Positions 36,301 to 48,259 of a stretch of 64,000 nt of DNA are shown one piece after another; the stretch's first letter is position 1, and each line of letters starts with the position of its first letter. The position numbers and the translations under genes were made by a program. The notes beneath the pieces were generated by a model. It ran no database searches. It had not been told where the DNA came from and saw nothing but the letters and a program-made list of their open reading frames with translations. Origin of the DNA: Syngnathus acus (taxonomy: Eukaryota > Chordata > Actinopteri > Syngnathiformes > Syngnathidae); NCBI RefSeq assembly GCF_901709675.1, contig NC_051106.1:10550001-10614000 (forward strand), in the 5' to 3' direction.

Positions 36301-39300
36301 GGGAGAAGAAGACGTCGACGACATCACCGACCTCAACTCTGTCAACATGGCGGACCTATCCGATGAAGATGACGGTGACACCATGTCACCCACCATCCGC
36401 ATGGTTAGTCAATATCCCCTTTGGGTGGAAGCTTGCTTCCATATGCATAAGGTTAGCCACGGAGTCAAACTGCAGTGGTGTACTTATTGTATGGAGCTCA
36501 CGGTGGCACGGCACCACCTCGAATCGTTGTAGCAAACTCAGCCGCGCTTTTGACATTGGAATCAAGAAACGCAATTGTGATGACTGTGTTGGCCACGCTC
36601 GCGTCCGCGTGACTTGCACTTGCACTGGCTCCGGCCAGTGCAAGTGCTGGCTGGCATACATGTCGTACATGTGGAAAAGCATTGTCATTCTTTCAGTGGA
36701 GCAGCGATGCATTTGTCGGGCCAAACTTTCTTTGTCCCCGCAGAGTCCAGAGAGCCAATTCAGCCCACGGCTGACTTTAAAGAAACGTCTGGTAAACCAC
36801 ATCCTGGGCCTCAGTCCCAGACCCCAGAGTGTATCTGTCCCAGCCGACTACTTAAAGTGTCCCTCGCCCCGCCTTCGAGCGGACAGTGCCCGGCCCCAAA
36901 GACCTCTCTCCTGGGCCTGTGTATGTAGCCAGCTAGCCAAGCGTGTGAAAGTCTTCTTTGGGCTGATGGCCGGAACAATGAGGCTGGTGGAATGGGGGGC
37001 GGGGGGGGATGCATTCCGATTTCAATCTGGGTGAAATGAAATATGCCGAAATCATGGGAAGGTTTCTTCACGTTTTCTCTCTTTCACTTTGGGTAGCGTG
37101 GTGATGATGATGGTGGTGGTACGTACTTTCATTGGATTCCAAAAATAATCCATCAACCCCGCCCGGTATAATTGTGGCAAGACTAACAACAAACATGAAT
37201 CACACATTTGAAGCACCTTCTGGGCACAAACTGGACTTGAACTCAAAAGGGATTTGTGCTTGGGATCGCTGCCATTTTCAAGCTTGACATTCCATTCTTC
37301 CACCAGGAGGCAGTTGATCCCAGAAGGCAGATGGTCACGGGAAACCAGGCGACCGACGCGCGAGTCCGAAAGTTTACCAAGAGGGTGGTGGACATCAGAG
37401 AGCTGAACGAACAGGCCAAAGTCATCGATGACCTCAAGTAGGCGTCCCGCTTGGACATTTGGTCGAGAGCAGACCCGAGCTTCGAGGCGAATGCCAAAGA
37501 GCTCCTGTGACGTTGTCATTCTTAGGAAATTGGGAGCAAGTGAGGGCACCATCAACCAGGAAATTCAGCGCTATCAACAGCTGGAGTCTGTGGCTGTCAA
37601 TGACATCAGGAGAGATGTCCGAAAGAAGCTGCGGCGCTCCAGTATGAGGGTGAGCTCAATGACGACACGTGTCGGTCTCATTTTGACACAACCGGTTGTG
37701 ACGTTTTGTTTTGGTTTTTTTGCCTCCCTTAAGGCCGCCTCGCTCAAGGATAAGTGGGGTCTTGGCTACAAGCCCAGCTACAACCGTTCCAAAAGCATCT
37801 CGGCAGCGGCAGGTCGACCGCCTCTAAAAAGGACGGACAGACAGAGGTAGTCAATAAGTCATTGACGAATCGTCTTAAATAGCTATCGTATCTTGCTCAC
37901 TTCCAAAGTTTATGATAGGCATCTCATCTCATCTCATCTCTTATTATTTCGGTGGCCCGCAAGTAGGAACTCTGCCTTGGCTGTACTCTTACCACAAACA
38001 CACAGTAGATTAGAGGTCATTTCCAACTGCGAGCAAGATCTGAACGTAGCCTCACAGCCACCACGGCTCCCTCCCTCCCTCCCTCCCTTTGCCAGCATGA
38101 CAATTCGATGTTGAGTTCTTTGGAATGTACAGTCAATCAAAATTTCAAGAAGTGACATACGGCATCCCCGTGAGGCTGCGTGCGCCACAAATGATTGACG
38201 GCAACCCTCAGTCACGCCTCGCCACGCTTTGCGGCTCAAGTGCCGGCGCCGACCTCTTCGTGGTATTTCAAGTACTATACACATTGTGCACGCCAAATTC
38301 ATCCTGTTGCATACACGAAGATGGCAATATTCCCCCGTTTCTACACGCCAAACATAATAGTGTGAATGTCCAACATGATATGTGGTCATCATCTTTTTCA
38401 TGCTGTTTTGAGTTCCAGGATAGGAGATGTGGATGACTTCCCTGATGTGCGTGTGGATGCCTCCTCTCCTGGACCGCGGGTCACTTTCAATATCCAAGAT
38501 ACGGTAACGGCACGTCTTGTCCATTTTACACATCACTTTTGTTCAATATCTTCATTTTCAAATGACAAACTTGGTTTCAAAAGTGTCTGATAGTCATTCA
38601 AACGATTGAATACGTAAGGGCCAAACAGGAAAGCTCGACATTTTTACACAATTGGCTCAGCGCAGAATTATTACACGTGCATAAAGTGGCATCGTTCAGC
38701 CGTCTGACAGCAGTGAGTTAACGGAAAAGATCAAATGACAGCGGGGCGTGCTCATGACTGAGGTCGTCCCCCATTTGCATATTTGAACATTTTTCTCATC
38801 AATTTTGGACGAGTTCTTTGTTTTTAATGCTTTTGTTCAATTTAATATAAATAATCAGGCTTTGGAGTCTGCAATTGCACCTGGCAGTCCAGGAGATGTA
38901 TTCAAGGTATACTTTTCAAAATTCTTTCTTTTTCTGAACAAATAATAAGCCTCACTGAATAACAAAATACATACTTTGGTTTTCCCCCCTACCTTTCCTC
39001 TGCGACGATCTTATCGATGCTGTCGGGATTTTTCAAATCCAAACAGGATGATGAAATAGTGGCTTCAGCAATCACAAAGGCATTGTTATGTTTGAATAAC
39101 ACTATCAGTGGATTTGCATAACTTGATGCCATGCTAGTTGTGATTTATTCATGCAGCATGATTGCTTTGTTTCTTTTTATTTATTCATGAATCAAATAAT
39201 AATCCCAGTGCTGCAGTCCGTGTGTGGCAGCAGGCTAGCAGTTTGTCCACAGTGCTACGTGGATAAACTCAAATGTATGAAGTCACCATTATGTATTGTC

Positions 39301-42300
39301 ATCCTGTCTTGGAAGATCCTAACTGGCATTGCTGCAAACTAATAAATGGCTGATTTCTGACAGTGATTCTGCATGGTCAGTCAGCACTTAAATCACTACT
39401 CCAGACCAAAATATTGCAACATAGCAAACATTTATTCTCTGTGCCACCGGCATCACACTGGCCTGGCCTGCCTGGGGCGGGGCGGGGCAAAAGCTGCTGA
39501 CATTCTGCCTTAAATACTATATATTGGAGTATTATTAACCTCCTGTGTTGTGCCTTGAAGACGTTTACAGTATTTTCCGGCTCTTCAAAACAATTTACAA
39601 GTTGAGGCAATTTTAGTTTATGCGTCTTGCACGTTCACACACTGACAGTTCTCTTATCTGGTGTGAATATTGCTTGGGCACTTCCTTGTGCTATTTTCAC
39701 GCTCCATAATGCATTCATTTTGCCATTTTTTTTTTTTTTCTTTTTCCCTTTCCATTCTTTTGCCTTTTCTCCAGTCGGGGTGTCATGCCGTCTTTATCTC
39801 CCGTCGGGGCAATTTCAGCGTATAACCTCCGTTTGCGGGATGCTCGTGTTCTATACTTTTGCTCGTTGGCGGCTCACCCGTGAGTCCGTTTGTGGGGTCA
39901 GAGAAAGACAACGAAGGAAGTGACTTGTGTGTATCGCAGCACTTAAGCCCCCCCCCCCACGCGTGCAAGTAGCAAACGCTTTGCGAGTGTGACTTTGTGA
40001 TCTTGTGCAAAGTTTCCAGAGGAGTCCGAGCTGGATCTGTTGTCAGTCACCATTGACGAGCCATCATCCCATCCTCACGATCGGCACCATCTTCATTCTT
40101 CATCCATCATCGGAGACCACGGCTCCGTTTTCAGCGCTCCTTGCACGCCTGCTGTTCTCTCACCGCAAATTCCCTTCCAGCACGATGACATGCATCGAGA
40201 TGAGCTGTCCTCGTCTTCCTCCGAAGACTCTGAAAAGGACGACGACTTTGAACGCGAGAGGCCCCTGAGCTACCGAAGACCTTTGTACGTAGCTGCATTA
40301 TTTGGCATAGCGTTTAGCATCTTGAATTGTGTGAATTGCATACCAATCGAATAGTGATTTATCATCATCCTTTAACCATTGCTCGCTCTTTCCCTTTAGC
40401 CAAGCTTCTCACAAGAGATCATCCGGTTTTTCCGCCGTGAGCCAGTTGTTCAGCGAACGTTGGCCGAGCACACCCGCCAATCGGAGCTTCGGCGGCGCAA
40501 CGACGGAAAGAAACATCGACTTTGAACTGGATGTTCGTGTGGAAATAGACAGCGGCAAATGTGTTCTTCACCAGAGCACTCAGCAGGCTGAGCATGAAGA
40601 AATTTCATTCAGGAGGTGCAGTGAAAGTCATCATGCATTGCTATACATTTGCCTTGGTCTCCTTGGATAAAAAAAAAAAAAAAAAACGTTCTCCAACATT
40701 TAGATTCCAATTCATTTCCAAAATGTAGTTTCATCTAACCATCTGCGGCTTTTGTAGGAGTTGTGATCGCAGCCTCAGGAGTCTCGACCAAGAGTCGCCT
40801 CCCAAAAAGAAAAAATTGCAGCCCACCTACACATCTACAAGCCATCTTCTGGCTGGGAAAAAATGTCCCTCTTCACTGCAGACCAAATCCAATGACCTGG
40901 AGACCACCATTTTCTACATTCCAGGAGTGGACGTAAAGGTCCGATTCTCCGCGGACAATTCCAAATGTTTGTAATAGACAGTAACGTTGTGAATGTTGAA
41001 TCCTCCCTTTTCCAGTTGCACTATAACTCCAAGACCCTGAAGACGGAATCCCCGAACGCCTCGCGTGGAACCTCGCTCTCGCGCTCGCTCTCCAAAGAGT
41101 CCAAGCTGTATGGTATGAAAGATAACGGTCTTCCCAATGCTGTCCAAAGCCCGACTAAGTCGCTCCTACCTCCCCCGCTCCCACCGTTCCCATCAGGTAC
41201 AGAAAGTTCCCTCATTGTTACTTGCATGCCCTAGCCACCCACATCATTCTGTGCTCCATCAAGCTGCATGCAGTCATTTCAAAGAAATCTCCAGTCGACC
41301 AACTGACGTACATGAGTGACTTTTCATTGGATACGTGTGTGTGTGTGTGGAGCCAAAGGTAAAGGGAGCGGAGGGGTGAAAATGGCCAAGCTGTACGCCT
41401 GGGTGGCCCTCCAGACTTTGCCGGAGGAAATGGTCATCAGCCCTTGTCTTCTTGATTTCTTGGAGAAAGCCTTAGAAACCATTCCCATCGCCCCGGTGGA
41501 CCGAAGCTACGCAGGTCGGCTGGGTCGTTGGCTTACTCCCTTGTTGGACACATGGTCTTTATCGTTGCGCTCTGCCGCTTCAGCTGTGGCTGCCCAGGAA
41601 GAAGACATGGGTCCGTTTGAAACGGTAGAACCGCTGGAGGAATCGGCCACTTCCCTGGTTTCTTCTTCCACGTCGGCGTACACTTCTTTTCCTGTCGATG
41701 TGGTTGTCTATGTCCGAGTTCAGGTATTCGATTGAATGAAAGCCACATCCAAAATGTGTTTCTGTCATATTCACTGTTTGTCTTGTCAGCCTTCTCAGAT
41801 CCGCTTCAGCTGCCTGCCCATGTCCCGAGTTGAATGTATGCTCAAACTGCCATCGTTGGACCTGGTCTTCTCTTCCAACCGTGGCGAATTAGAGACCCCG
41901 ACGGGGGCCCCTCCCAACGATGGCTCGCAGCCACCCTCCTCCACTCCCCCGGGGCAGCAGCACCTTCCCAAAGTGCCTCCAAGCAAAGGTCTGACATTTT
42001 GAATTCAGTGCTGCCTTCACTTCCTAATGCCCCAACTCATGTTTGCTCTCTTTCTACCTCTAGCCTCTCCGTTACTGGGGAGCCCTCTGGGCAGAAGCCG
42101 CCACAGCAGTAGCCAGTCCGACCTCACGGGGGGCCCGGGTAACTCGTCGGGTCTCAGCTTCACCGCCTGCATGTCGGACTTCTCGCTCTACGTGTTCCAC
42201 CCCTATGGCGCTGGAAAGCAGAAGTCTGCTGTCACGGGCCTGCCCCCGGGTCCCAGCCCATTAGGTATGGATTATGTTGACGGTCGAAGAAGGATGGTAT

Positions 42301-45300
42301 TAATCATCGTATTGCTAATGATGGCAGCGTTGTTTAGTGAGAGGAATTGGCAGGAGCCGGACAGACCGAGCCGTCGAATTAGCTAGCGTGTGACTGGAAT
42401 TCGCTGCCTGTTAACTTTAACAGGGAGCAACCTCTGTATTGAGTTGAAAGAAGGTTGAGTAAGTGCTAGCAACGAGTTCACCTTCCTTACTGTCGAGTTG
42501 GAGAAAGTGCACGGAATTGCGAGATGGGTTGTGGGCGCGTGGCTCCAGCTGGGTAGCAGTTGAAAGTTGTTATTACACTGATTGTTGGCCCTAACATTTG
42601 CCCTGAAGGTACAGTGGACGAGGAGCCGGCCTCCGTGACGGGAAGAAAGGACTCTTTGAGCATAAACCTGGAGTTTGTTAAAGTCAGCTTATCCAGGATG
42701 AGGCGCACAGGAGGCCCCACATTTATTGAAAGCTTCATTCCTGGTAAAGGTGGTAAAATGGACACCACTCTCATCAATATCTCAGGTACCCCTCTCACCG
42801 TCAAATCTACCATCTTCATTTGTTTTTCACAGTGGGCGACATGCTCGTTCGTTAGTAGCTGTCGTCTTGTGCTTTTGCTGTGCCCAGTTCCATTGCACCT
42901 ACCAGAAAGAGGGGACATTTAGTCATCTCTCCCTTTTTTTCTCTCTTTAGCCGTTTGTGACATTGGCTCCGCTTCCTTCAAGTACGACATGAGACGATTG
43001 AGTGAGATTCTGGCCTTCCCAAGGGCCTGGTACCGCCGAAGTATAGCCAGACGCCTCTTCCTTGGAGACCAGACCATTAACCTGCCAGGTAACTTGTCTG
43101 CTTTGTGCTGGTGACCGTTGGGTGGACTTCCTTTTCGAGTGTGTATTTTGTCCGTCGAAATGATCTGAATGACTCGCAGTGAATGACATTTGAAGGGCCT
43201 AAACTCGCTCTTCCACATTTCCAAAGTTGTTCTTCACTTGCCACCTTTTGGACCTTTTCTTTGTTCCGTTCAGCCTCTGGCCCCGCCACCCCCGACTCGT
43301 CGGAAATCACGACTCAGCATCTGTCTCCCGAGTCCAGCCGCAAAGCCTACTGGAGGACTTGGGATGGCAGCAGCGGGACACACATTCCTCAGTCTCCCAA
43401 CGTGTTCTCTGAGCACAGCACGGGAAGCAACATGTCCCCAGGTGCTCTCGGCCACCTTAAATCCCCTGCGCCCGGCCGAACCAGAAGCGTGTCCGATTCG
43501 TCGGCGCCGAGAAGAGGTGAGCTCGCACGCGGGAACCTGAAAGCTCTTTGAAAATGAATTCTGATCCGCCGCAAACGTCTCTTTCGACAGATTCGGTGAC
43601 GAAAACATCCACTCCCTCGTTTGCTAAAAATGGTAAAGCAGCAGGCCAACAGGGGGCGCCATGGGAGACACTGGTGGTGTTTGCCATCAACTTGAAACAG
43701 CTCACGGTCCAAATGAACATGAGCAACGTGATGGGAAATAACACGTAAGCTGGCCATCATGAAGTGAAGCGCCATACAGCAACGTCAAGTCTCCCGCTCC
43801 TGTTAAATGTCGGACTTTTCACCCGTGTTATCGACACGCGCGGCGCAAGAGCGAGCCTAAAGTACCGAGACGTGCTCAAGTGTTAGCGCTGACCTTTTTC
43901 TCCATACTAACCTGTGCATTTCTTACTCTGAAAGTCAGTCATTTATGTTTCATCGAGAGCGCTGGTGCAGACTTTGACTTATTCAGCAGCAGCAGCATTA
44001 TTTCCCTTGCAGGTGGACAACCAGCGGTCTGAAGAGCCAAGGCCGGCTGTCTGTGGGTAGCAACCGCGACCGAGAGATCAGCATGTCTGTCGGCCTGGGA
44101 CGCTCCAAGCTGGACTCCAAGGGTGGCGTGGTGGGTGGCAATATTGACGTCAACACCCTAGAGATGGTCTGTAAGTACACAAAAACATGCATGGATTTGT
44201 TTCTTTTCTTCTTCTTTTTAACAGCTTGTTAGGAAGCGCTCTGTGATAGATAGATGGATAGATAGATAGATGGATGGCTAGTTTAGAAGCGGGCTCCCCA
44301 TGGTAGCAAGCGACAAATAGTACATCATAGTGTGTGGCAAATAAACCTAACAGCTGCAATGTAACCAATGGATATGAAAATTCCTCATTGACGGACAGCC
44401 ATTTGAATGTCTTCCCTAGCACACATCTCCGAGCACCCGAACCAGCAACCCAGCCATAAGATCCAGATCACCATGGGCTCCACCGAGGCGCGGGTCGATT
44501 ACATGGGCTCCAGCATCCTGATGGGGGTTTTTAGTAATGCTGACCTGCAGCTCCAAGATGAGTGGAAAGTCAACCTGTGCACTGTGGATTCCAGCATATC
44601 GGAGAAAAGGTGTCAGCGGCAAGCGCACGCTCTTTTGCGCACTTGACATTTGTAACTAACCAAAGCGCCCTTGCTTCCAGCGAGGTCTTTGTCCACGGAG
44701 ACTTGCAATGGGACATTTTCCAGGTGATCATTTCACGATCCACCACGCCAGACCTGATTAAGATCGGCATGAAGCTGCAGGAGTTTTTCACTCAGCAATT
44801 TGACACCAGCAAGCGAGCGCTGTCCACGTGGGGCCCTGGGCCCTACCTGCCTCCCAAAACCCCCGTCATCAATGCAGAGAAAGGAGGAGCAGAGCTGTGT
44901 GAGTCTTCTGCTCAGCCTGAATCAAGCAGGAGGCAAACTCCCCAAAGAATGCCACTTAATAAGGCTTTGTCTTTCAGACATGGATGCGGCGCATCACCGT
45001 CACTGGCCCGGCGTGCTGAAGGTCATCGCAGGTTGCCACATATCCCTCTTCCAGATGCCTCTGCCTGAAGACGCCGTGCAGTTGGGCGGCTCGATGAGCC
45101 TCCATGGCAATCACATGACCCTGGCCTGCTTCCACGGGCCCAACTTTCGCTCCAAGTCGTGGGCCCTCTTCCACCTGGAAGAGCCCAATATCGCTTTCTG
45201 GACCGAAGCGCAGAAAATACTGGAAGATGGTGAGAGAAAGCTTTTATTGCAGCCAGGCAGCCAGCCAGCCAGGCAGCCAGCCAGCCAGCCAGCCAGCGAC

Positions 45301-47188
45301 CTCTTCTTATTCCCAAGGTGCCGCCCGCATGGCGCTATAATGGTGGCGCTTTCTGAAACAGGTTCCAAAGATGATTCCACGTACATTGTGCAGACACTGG
45401 ACTTCCATCTGGGTCACAACACAATGGTGACCAAACCGTGCGGTGCCCTGGAAAGCCCGATGGCCACCATTACCAAAATCACGCGGCGGCGCCACGAAAA
45501 CCCTCCGCACGGAGTTGCCACCGTTAAAGAATGGTTCAACTATGTGACTGCCATGAGGAATGAAGGTGACTCTGCTTGTTCTTCTTGATATGATCTCAAA
45601 GCGTCAGTAATTGAACATTAGCAGCTTTTAACTCGGTGAACACTTCATGAATTCTACTGGAGGGATGACTTAACGAAGCGGCAATTTACTAATGCATTGA
45701 TTTTTGGGAAACTTTCTGCACAGTTGTGATGGTAATGGTGCGCCTCTGAAAGAAAGACTGACTTTCAGTTCCTTTTGAAGTAGACGATCTTTAATGCAAA
45801 GTAGCTGAGATAGTGTTCAGAAAAGAAAAGAAAAGTTTGACCTCAAGCTTTCTTTTTATCGCTCACTTCAGAGTTGAACTTGCTAAGGAACGTGGAAGCC
45901 AACAACCCGGAGAGCGGAGCCGCCGCCAAGAGCTCCAGTCTGCTCAGCAGCTTCCGCAGCAACTCCAGCTACAACCACGAGACTGAGACCATCTTTGCCC
46001 TTCCCAGAATGCAACTGGACTTCAAGTCCATCCATGTACAAGATCCCGACGAGCCTTCTCTGTCAGGTGGAGTGCATTTTGCGAAATTCAGTGTCACGGA
46101 GTACTTCCTTAAGGTCCTATTGGCCCTGTTGCTGAGAGAAAAATGTTTTGTTTTATTGAACCAGATTCCAACAGCAAACCAAAGGTAGAGTGCAGTGTGG
46201 TGACAGAATTCACAGACCACATTTGCGTGACCATGGATGCCGAGCTCATCATGTTTCTTCACGACATGGTGTCGGCCTACCTGAAAGAGAAAGAGAAAGG
46301 TGTGTTTTGTCGCTCGGTATCCACGAGTCGGCAACTGAAATTCAACTCACTCCAGAATGCTAATAGCATGGAAAAAAGGTGTTCTTTGTTCGCCACTAAA
46401 ATGAGTCATTAGGAAACTATATGCAGCAGCAGCACCAATGTATGCCTGGCGAGAGAGAGTCAAGGCGGCGTTGGCGGCGTTGGCGGCGGCAGCAGTGCCC
46501 TTAGAAAGAAGAGGAACATATAGTCTACATTTCTATTTATCACCAAGGCCCAATTATTATCTCTACTGATTAACTGCAGTGTGGACCTTTGTGTCATCAT
46601 TGAAATTGTATACATGTGCATTTTTCTGTAAAGAAAAAGGCAAAGCGGAGTGTTGATGCCGATGCAGGGAAAGGATTGATGGAGCTGTAACGCTTTTCGA
46701 GCAACTTCTTCAACATTTGAACACTTGTCGCTCTTTAGCACTTTTCGCCCCACGGATGTTTGCGGCTCGGCCGGGCCAGAAGAGCCCCACGGCCGTGCAC
46801 GACGGCGGCGGCGCAGACAAGGACACACAGGAGGAGGGCGTCAACTACACCACGGTGGACTGGAGAGAGTTTCTGTGCAACACCTGGCACTTGGAGCCCA
46901 CTCTCAGGTCAGCTGGGATTTACCATGTGTCTAATGACGGTTCAATGAAGGACAATGGATTTTGCTTTCAGGCTCATCTCCTGGACGGGTCGCAAGATCG
47001 ACCCGGTGGGAGTGGACTACATCTTGCAAAAACTGGGCTTCCACCACGCTAGGACTACCATTCCCAAATGGCTTCAGAGGGGCGTGATGGACCCGCTGGA
47101 CAAGGTGCTGTCTGTTCTCATTAAGAAGCTGGGCACGGCCCTGCAAGACGAGAAGGACAAGAAAGGCCGAGAGAAGGAGGAGCACTGA
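14862..47188 (+). CDS. bltp1: BLTP1 (KIAA1109/tweek) giant bridge-like lipid-transfer protein
   Basis: I can follow 87 coding exons from the ATG at 14862 (strong Kozak, GCCATGG) to the stop at 47186-47188. Their lengths sum to 15,201 nt, 5,066 residues, in one continuous frame; human KIAA1109 is about 5,005. The protein is anchored in the endoplasmic reticulum by an N-terminal helix and forms a long hydrophobic groove that moves phospholipids to other membranes; relatives are fly tweek, worm lpd-3 and yeast Csf1. Seen: an N-terminal membrane helix (LSCGWIIYLTYYNSRN), dense identity to human along the whole length, and the C-terminal region ending KEEH. Exon lists are given in the four segment entries below. 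Odd features: a duplicated donor after exon 23, a GC donor after exon 62, a probable 59-codon cassette exon at 36744-36920, and a glutamine-rich insertion in exon 25. AATAAA lies at 47746. Confidence 0.97.
15378..15421. repeat. Pyrimidine microsatellite (TTCTTCTTTC)n
   Basis: T- and C-only tract immediately upstream of the acceptor at 15430 in bltp1; it probably serves as the polypyrimidine tract of that intron. Confidence 0.85.
20371..20398. repeat. (GT)n at a bltp1 splice donor
   Basis: The dinucleotide run starts directly at the donor of exon 22 (CAG/GTGTGTGT), so the donor itself is the first unit of the microsatellite. Confidence 0.85.
21135..30439 (+). other. bltp1: bltp1 segment B: exons 25-49
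   Basis: Exon positions: 21135-21478, 21570-21820, 22034-22274, 22390-22881, 22986-23250, 23386-23523, 23594-23664, 23732-23905, 24105-24225, 24331-24480, 24606-24733, 24868-25070, 25135-25335, 25429-25643, 25797-25948, 26043-26193, 26260-26412, 26499-26739, 26989-27137, 27243-27474, 27545-27694, 28424-28608, 28771-28946, 29160-29721 and 30241-30439. Exon 25 has a seven-glutamine run (about 21236-21258) and roughly 20 extra residues relative to human. Exons 27-29 are rich in serine and proline and are the least conserved. Landmarks: CGCLGGCRFFGGT, PTNKRTSKSSLHRPLD, NVSIPKVNLCLLQASVEE and RLIHQFSTMIDDIKATQ. Confidence 0.9.
30478..30565. repeat. (GT)n/(AT)n compound microsatellite
   Basis: Two GT runs separated and followed by AT-rich runs, in the bltp1 intron after exon 49. 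Confidence 0.9.
33319..33376. repeat. (CT)n tract at a bltp1 acceptor
   Basis: Nearly uninterrupted CT dinucleotides end a few bases before the acceptor at 33382 and form its polypyrimidine tract. Confidence 0.9.
36616..36647. other. 14-bp perfect inverted repeat with TCCG loop
   Basis: Bases 36616-36629 pair exactly with 36634-36647 around a four-base loop. On transcription the RNA would form a stable GC-containing hairpin, about 100 nt upstream of the putative cassette exon at 36744. Its function, if any, is unknown. Confidence 0.85.
36744..36920 (+). CDS. Putative bltp1 cassette exon, 59 codons, phase 0
   Basis: Between constitutive exons 63 (ends 36403, phase 0) and 64 (starts 37307, phase 0) lies a 177-bp block with a good acceptor (TTTGTCCCCGCAG) and donor (TGT/GTATGT). 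It is open in exactly the frame that joins both neighbours, so inclusion would add 59 residues without a shift. The peptide is serine/proline/arginine-rich, beginning SPESQFSPRLTLKKR, which resembles a disordered, phosphorylatable linker. The canonical human protein as I recall it does not contain it; a longer isoform may. Transcript evidence is needed to call it real. Confidence 0.55.
38505..40012 (+). other. Largest bltp1 intron; no nested gene seen
   Basis: About 1.5 kb, AT-rich, with T-runs near 39727-39742. Open frames on both strands are short and show no recognisable domain. It is the longest coding-region intron in this otherwise compact gene. Confidence 0.6.
40013..47188 (+). other. 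bltp1: bltp1 segment D: exons 68-88, C-terminal region
   Basis: Exon positions: 40013-40284, 40400-40615, 40758-40938, 41016-41196, 41353-41514, 41584-41723, 41790-41988, 42064-42264, 42609-42785, 42951-43088, 43274-43516, 43591-43744, 44013-44170, 44420-44609, 44681-44899, 44978-45229, 45362-45565, 45872-46066, 46165-46299, 46739-46907 and 46972-47188. This is the conserved C-terminal domain (called FSA_C in this family). Landmarks: TERNIDFELDVRVEIDSGK, FSLYVFHPYGAGKQ, AWYRRSIARRLFLGDQTINL, SMSLHGNHMTLACFHGPNF and GRKIDPVGVDYILQKLGFH. The exon at 41353 follows an unusually pyrimidine-poor GT-rich acceptor. Confidence 0.9.
45248..45298. repeat. (CAGC)n tract in a bltp1 intron
   Basis: CAGC/CAGG units between exons ending 45229 and starting 45362. 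All frames are open across it; no coding role is seen. Confidence 0.85.
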
Positions 47189-47751
47189 GCCCGCCTGCGC
47201 CTTTTTCTTCAAGCATGGCTGTTGACTGTCACGTGCGTCTCCACCTGCACCTGTGTGATCGGACTGAGCAATTTGTATCCAATTTTGGAAACGAAGCGCA
47301 GTTAGTTGTGTCGTGGAGTCTTCTTGGGTTGCTTTCATGGTTCCAAGCCTGCCTCTTTGATATGTTGTAAATGACCTCACTTGAACCTTTTTCTTTTATT
47401 TTTTCCTTCCAAGGCTTTCCAGTATTTAAGAGAAAGGATGGATTTCTTCAAACATTGCCTTTTCTTTCTTTGTTTCCCATGGAACACATGGTAAATGACG
47501 CTTTACTACATGTTGTATTGAATAGTTTGTTTTCCCTTGATGTGAACAAATGAGCACTGGAAGATTTGGGCATGAGCTGTGAGAAGATCATCAGGATATT
47601 ATTAGTTTTATAATGAAATGATCATTATTTATGGGTATGTGACATGGAAATCTTGTAACATGAATTGGCTTGATGGCTCAAGCTTGTTTTTGTTTTTAGG
47701 GGCTGTATATAATTCAATTTGGTAAATGTGTTGATTTCCTAACTTAATAAA
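47189..47751 (+). other. bltp1 3' UTR with AATAAA signal
   Basis: About 560 bp after the bltp1 stop, AT-rich toward the end, with AATAAA at 47746-47751. Confidence 0.65.
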
Positions 47752-48020
47752 ATAATGCCACTGGATTTGATATCAATGCCCTGCATTTTATGGTGGAAAG
47801 GATCCCAATTGATTGTGAAAGCTTCAAACCTCAGACGGCTCCTGCCGTTTGAAGCTGCCTGCTTTCAAACACTCCCAAGAAGAAAAAAAAAAAAAAGCGT
47901 CCCCCAGCATCAGAACCTCAAAGAAGCTCCTGGTTAAGTTTCATTTCTCAGGACAAAGTTCGCCCATCTGTGGGCAAAGGAAGTCCTGCTTGTTGCAGAA
48001 ATCTCTTGTCAGTAGAGAGA

Positions 48021-48259
48021 AGGACTCTTTCGCTTTCATTGAGGGTGCAGTTCCTTCAATCTATGGAAACGACGGACACCGCCAGCAAAGTGGTAAGCTT
48101 GAGATGACACAAAACGAATCGACTGTATTTCACTGTCATATGATCAAATCCCGCATGTGCAGGCCAAGACGTGAAGCTTTCCAGATTGCTCAAGGGCATC
48201 GGGACAATAGTCGGCAAGCAGAGACGCATGCATCTCTCCGACGGCTACTGTGAACAAAG
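48021..48259 (+). other. Possible short spliced open frame of unknown identity
   Basis: An open frame running to a donor at 48093 (GTAAGC) reads EKDSFAFIEGAVPSIYGN at its end. It joins in phase to a block from an acceptor at 48162 to a donor at 48260 (GTATGA), which reads QDVKLSRLLKGIGTIVGKQ. The three splice-like sites and compatible phases are suggestive, but no start, further exons or family similarity were found. It could be a small gene, a noncoding RNA or chance. Confidence 0.2.

Larger units (their letters stand above)
30716..38504 (+). other. bltp1: bltp1 segment C: exons 50-67
   Basis: Exon positions: 30716-30976, 31061-31154, 31454-31504, 32177-32383, 32682-32917, 32998-33242, 33383-33488, 33787-33884, 33998-34186, 34278-34447, 34597-34808, 35688-35886, 35981-36040 (followed by a GC donor), 36177-36403, 37307-37437, 37526-37649, 37734-37846 and 38419-38504. 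Landmarks: HVTLIVFGIGMVNRTHLEAD, SFEHNLTTDLLNHLVF, VLFWLNYKAAYDNWNEQR, WTLNVLWKMCGIDVHMDPN and VVDIRELNEQAKVIDDLK. A probable alternative exon (36744-36920) lies in the intron after 36403. Confidence 0.9.
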
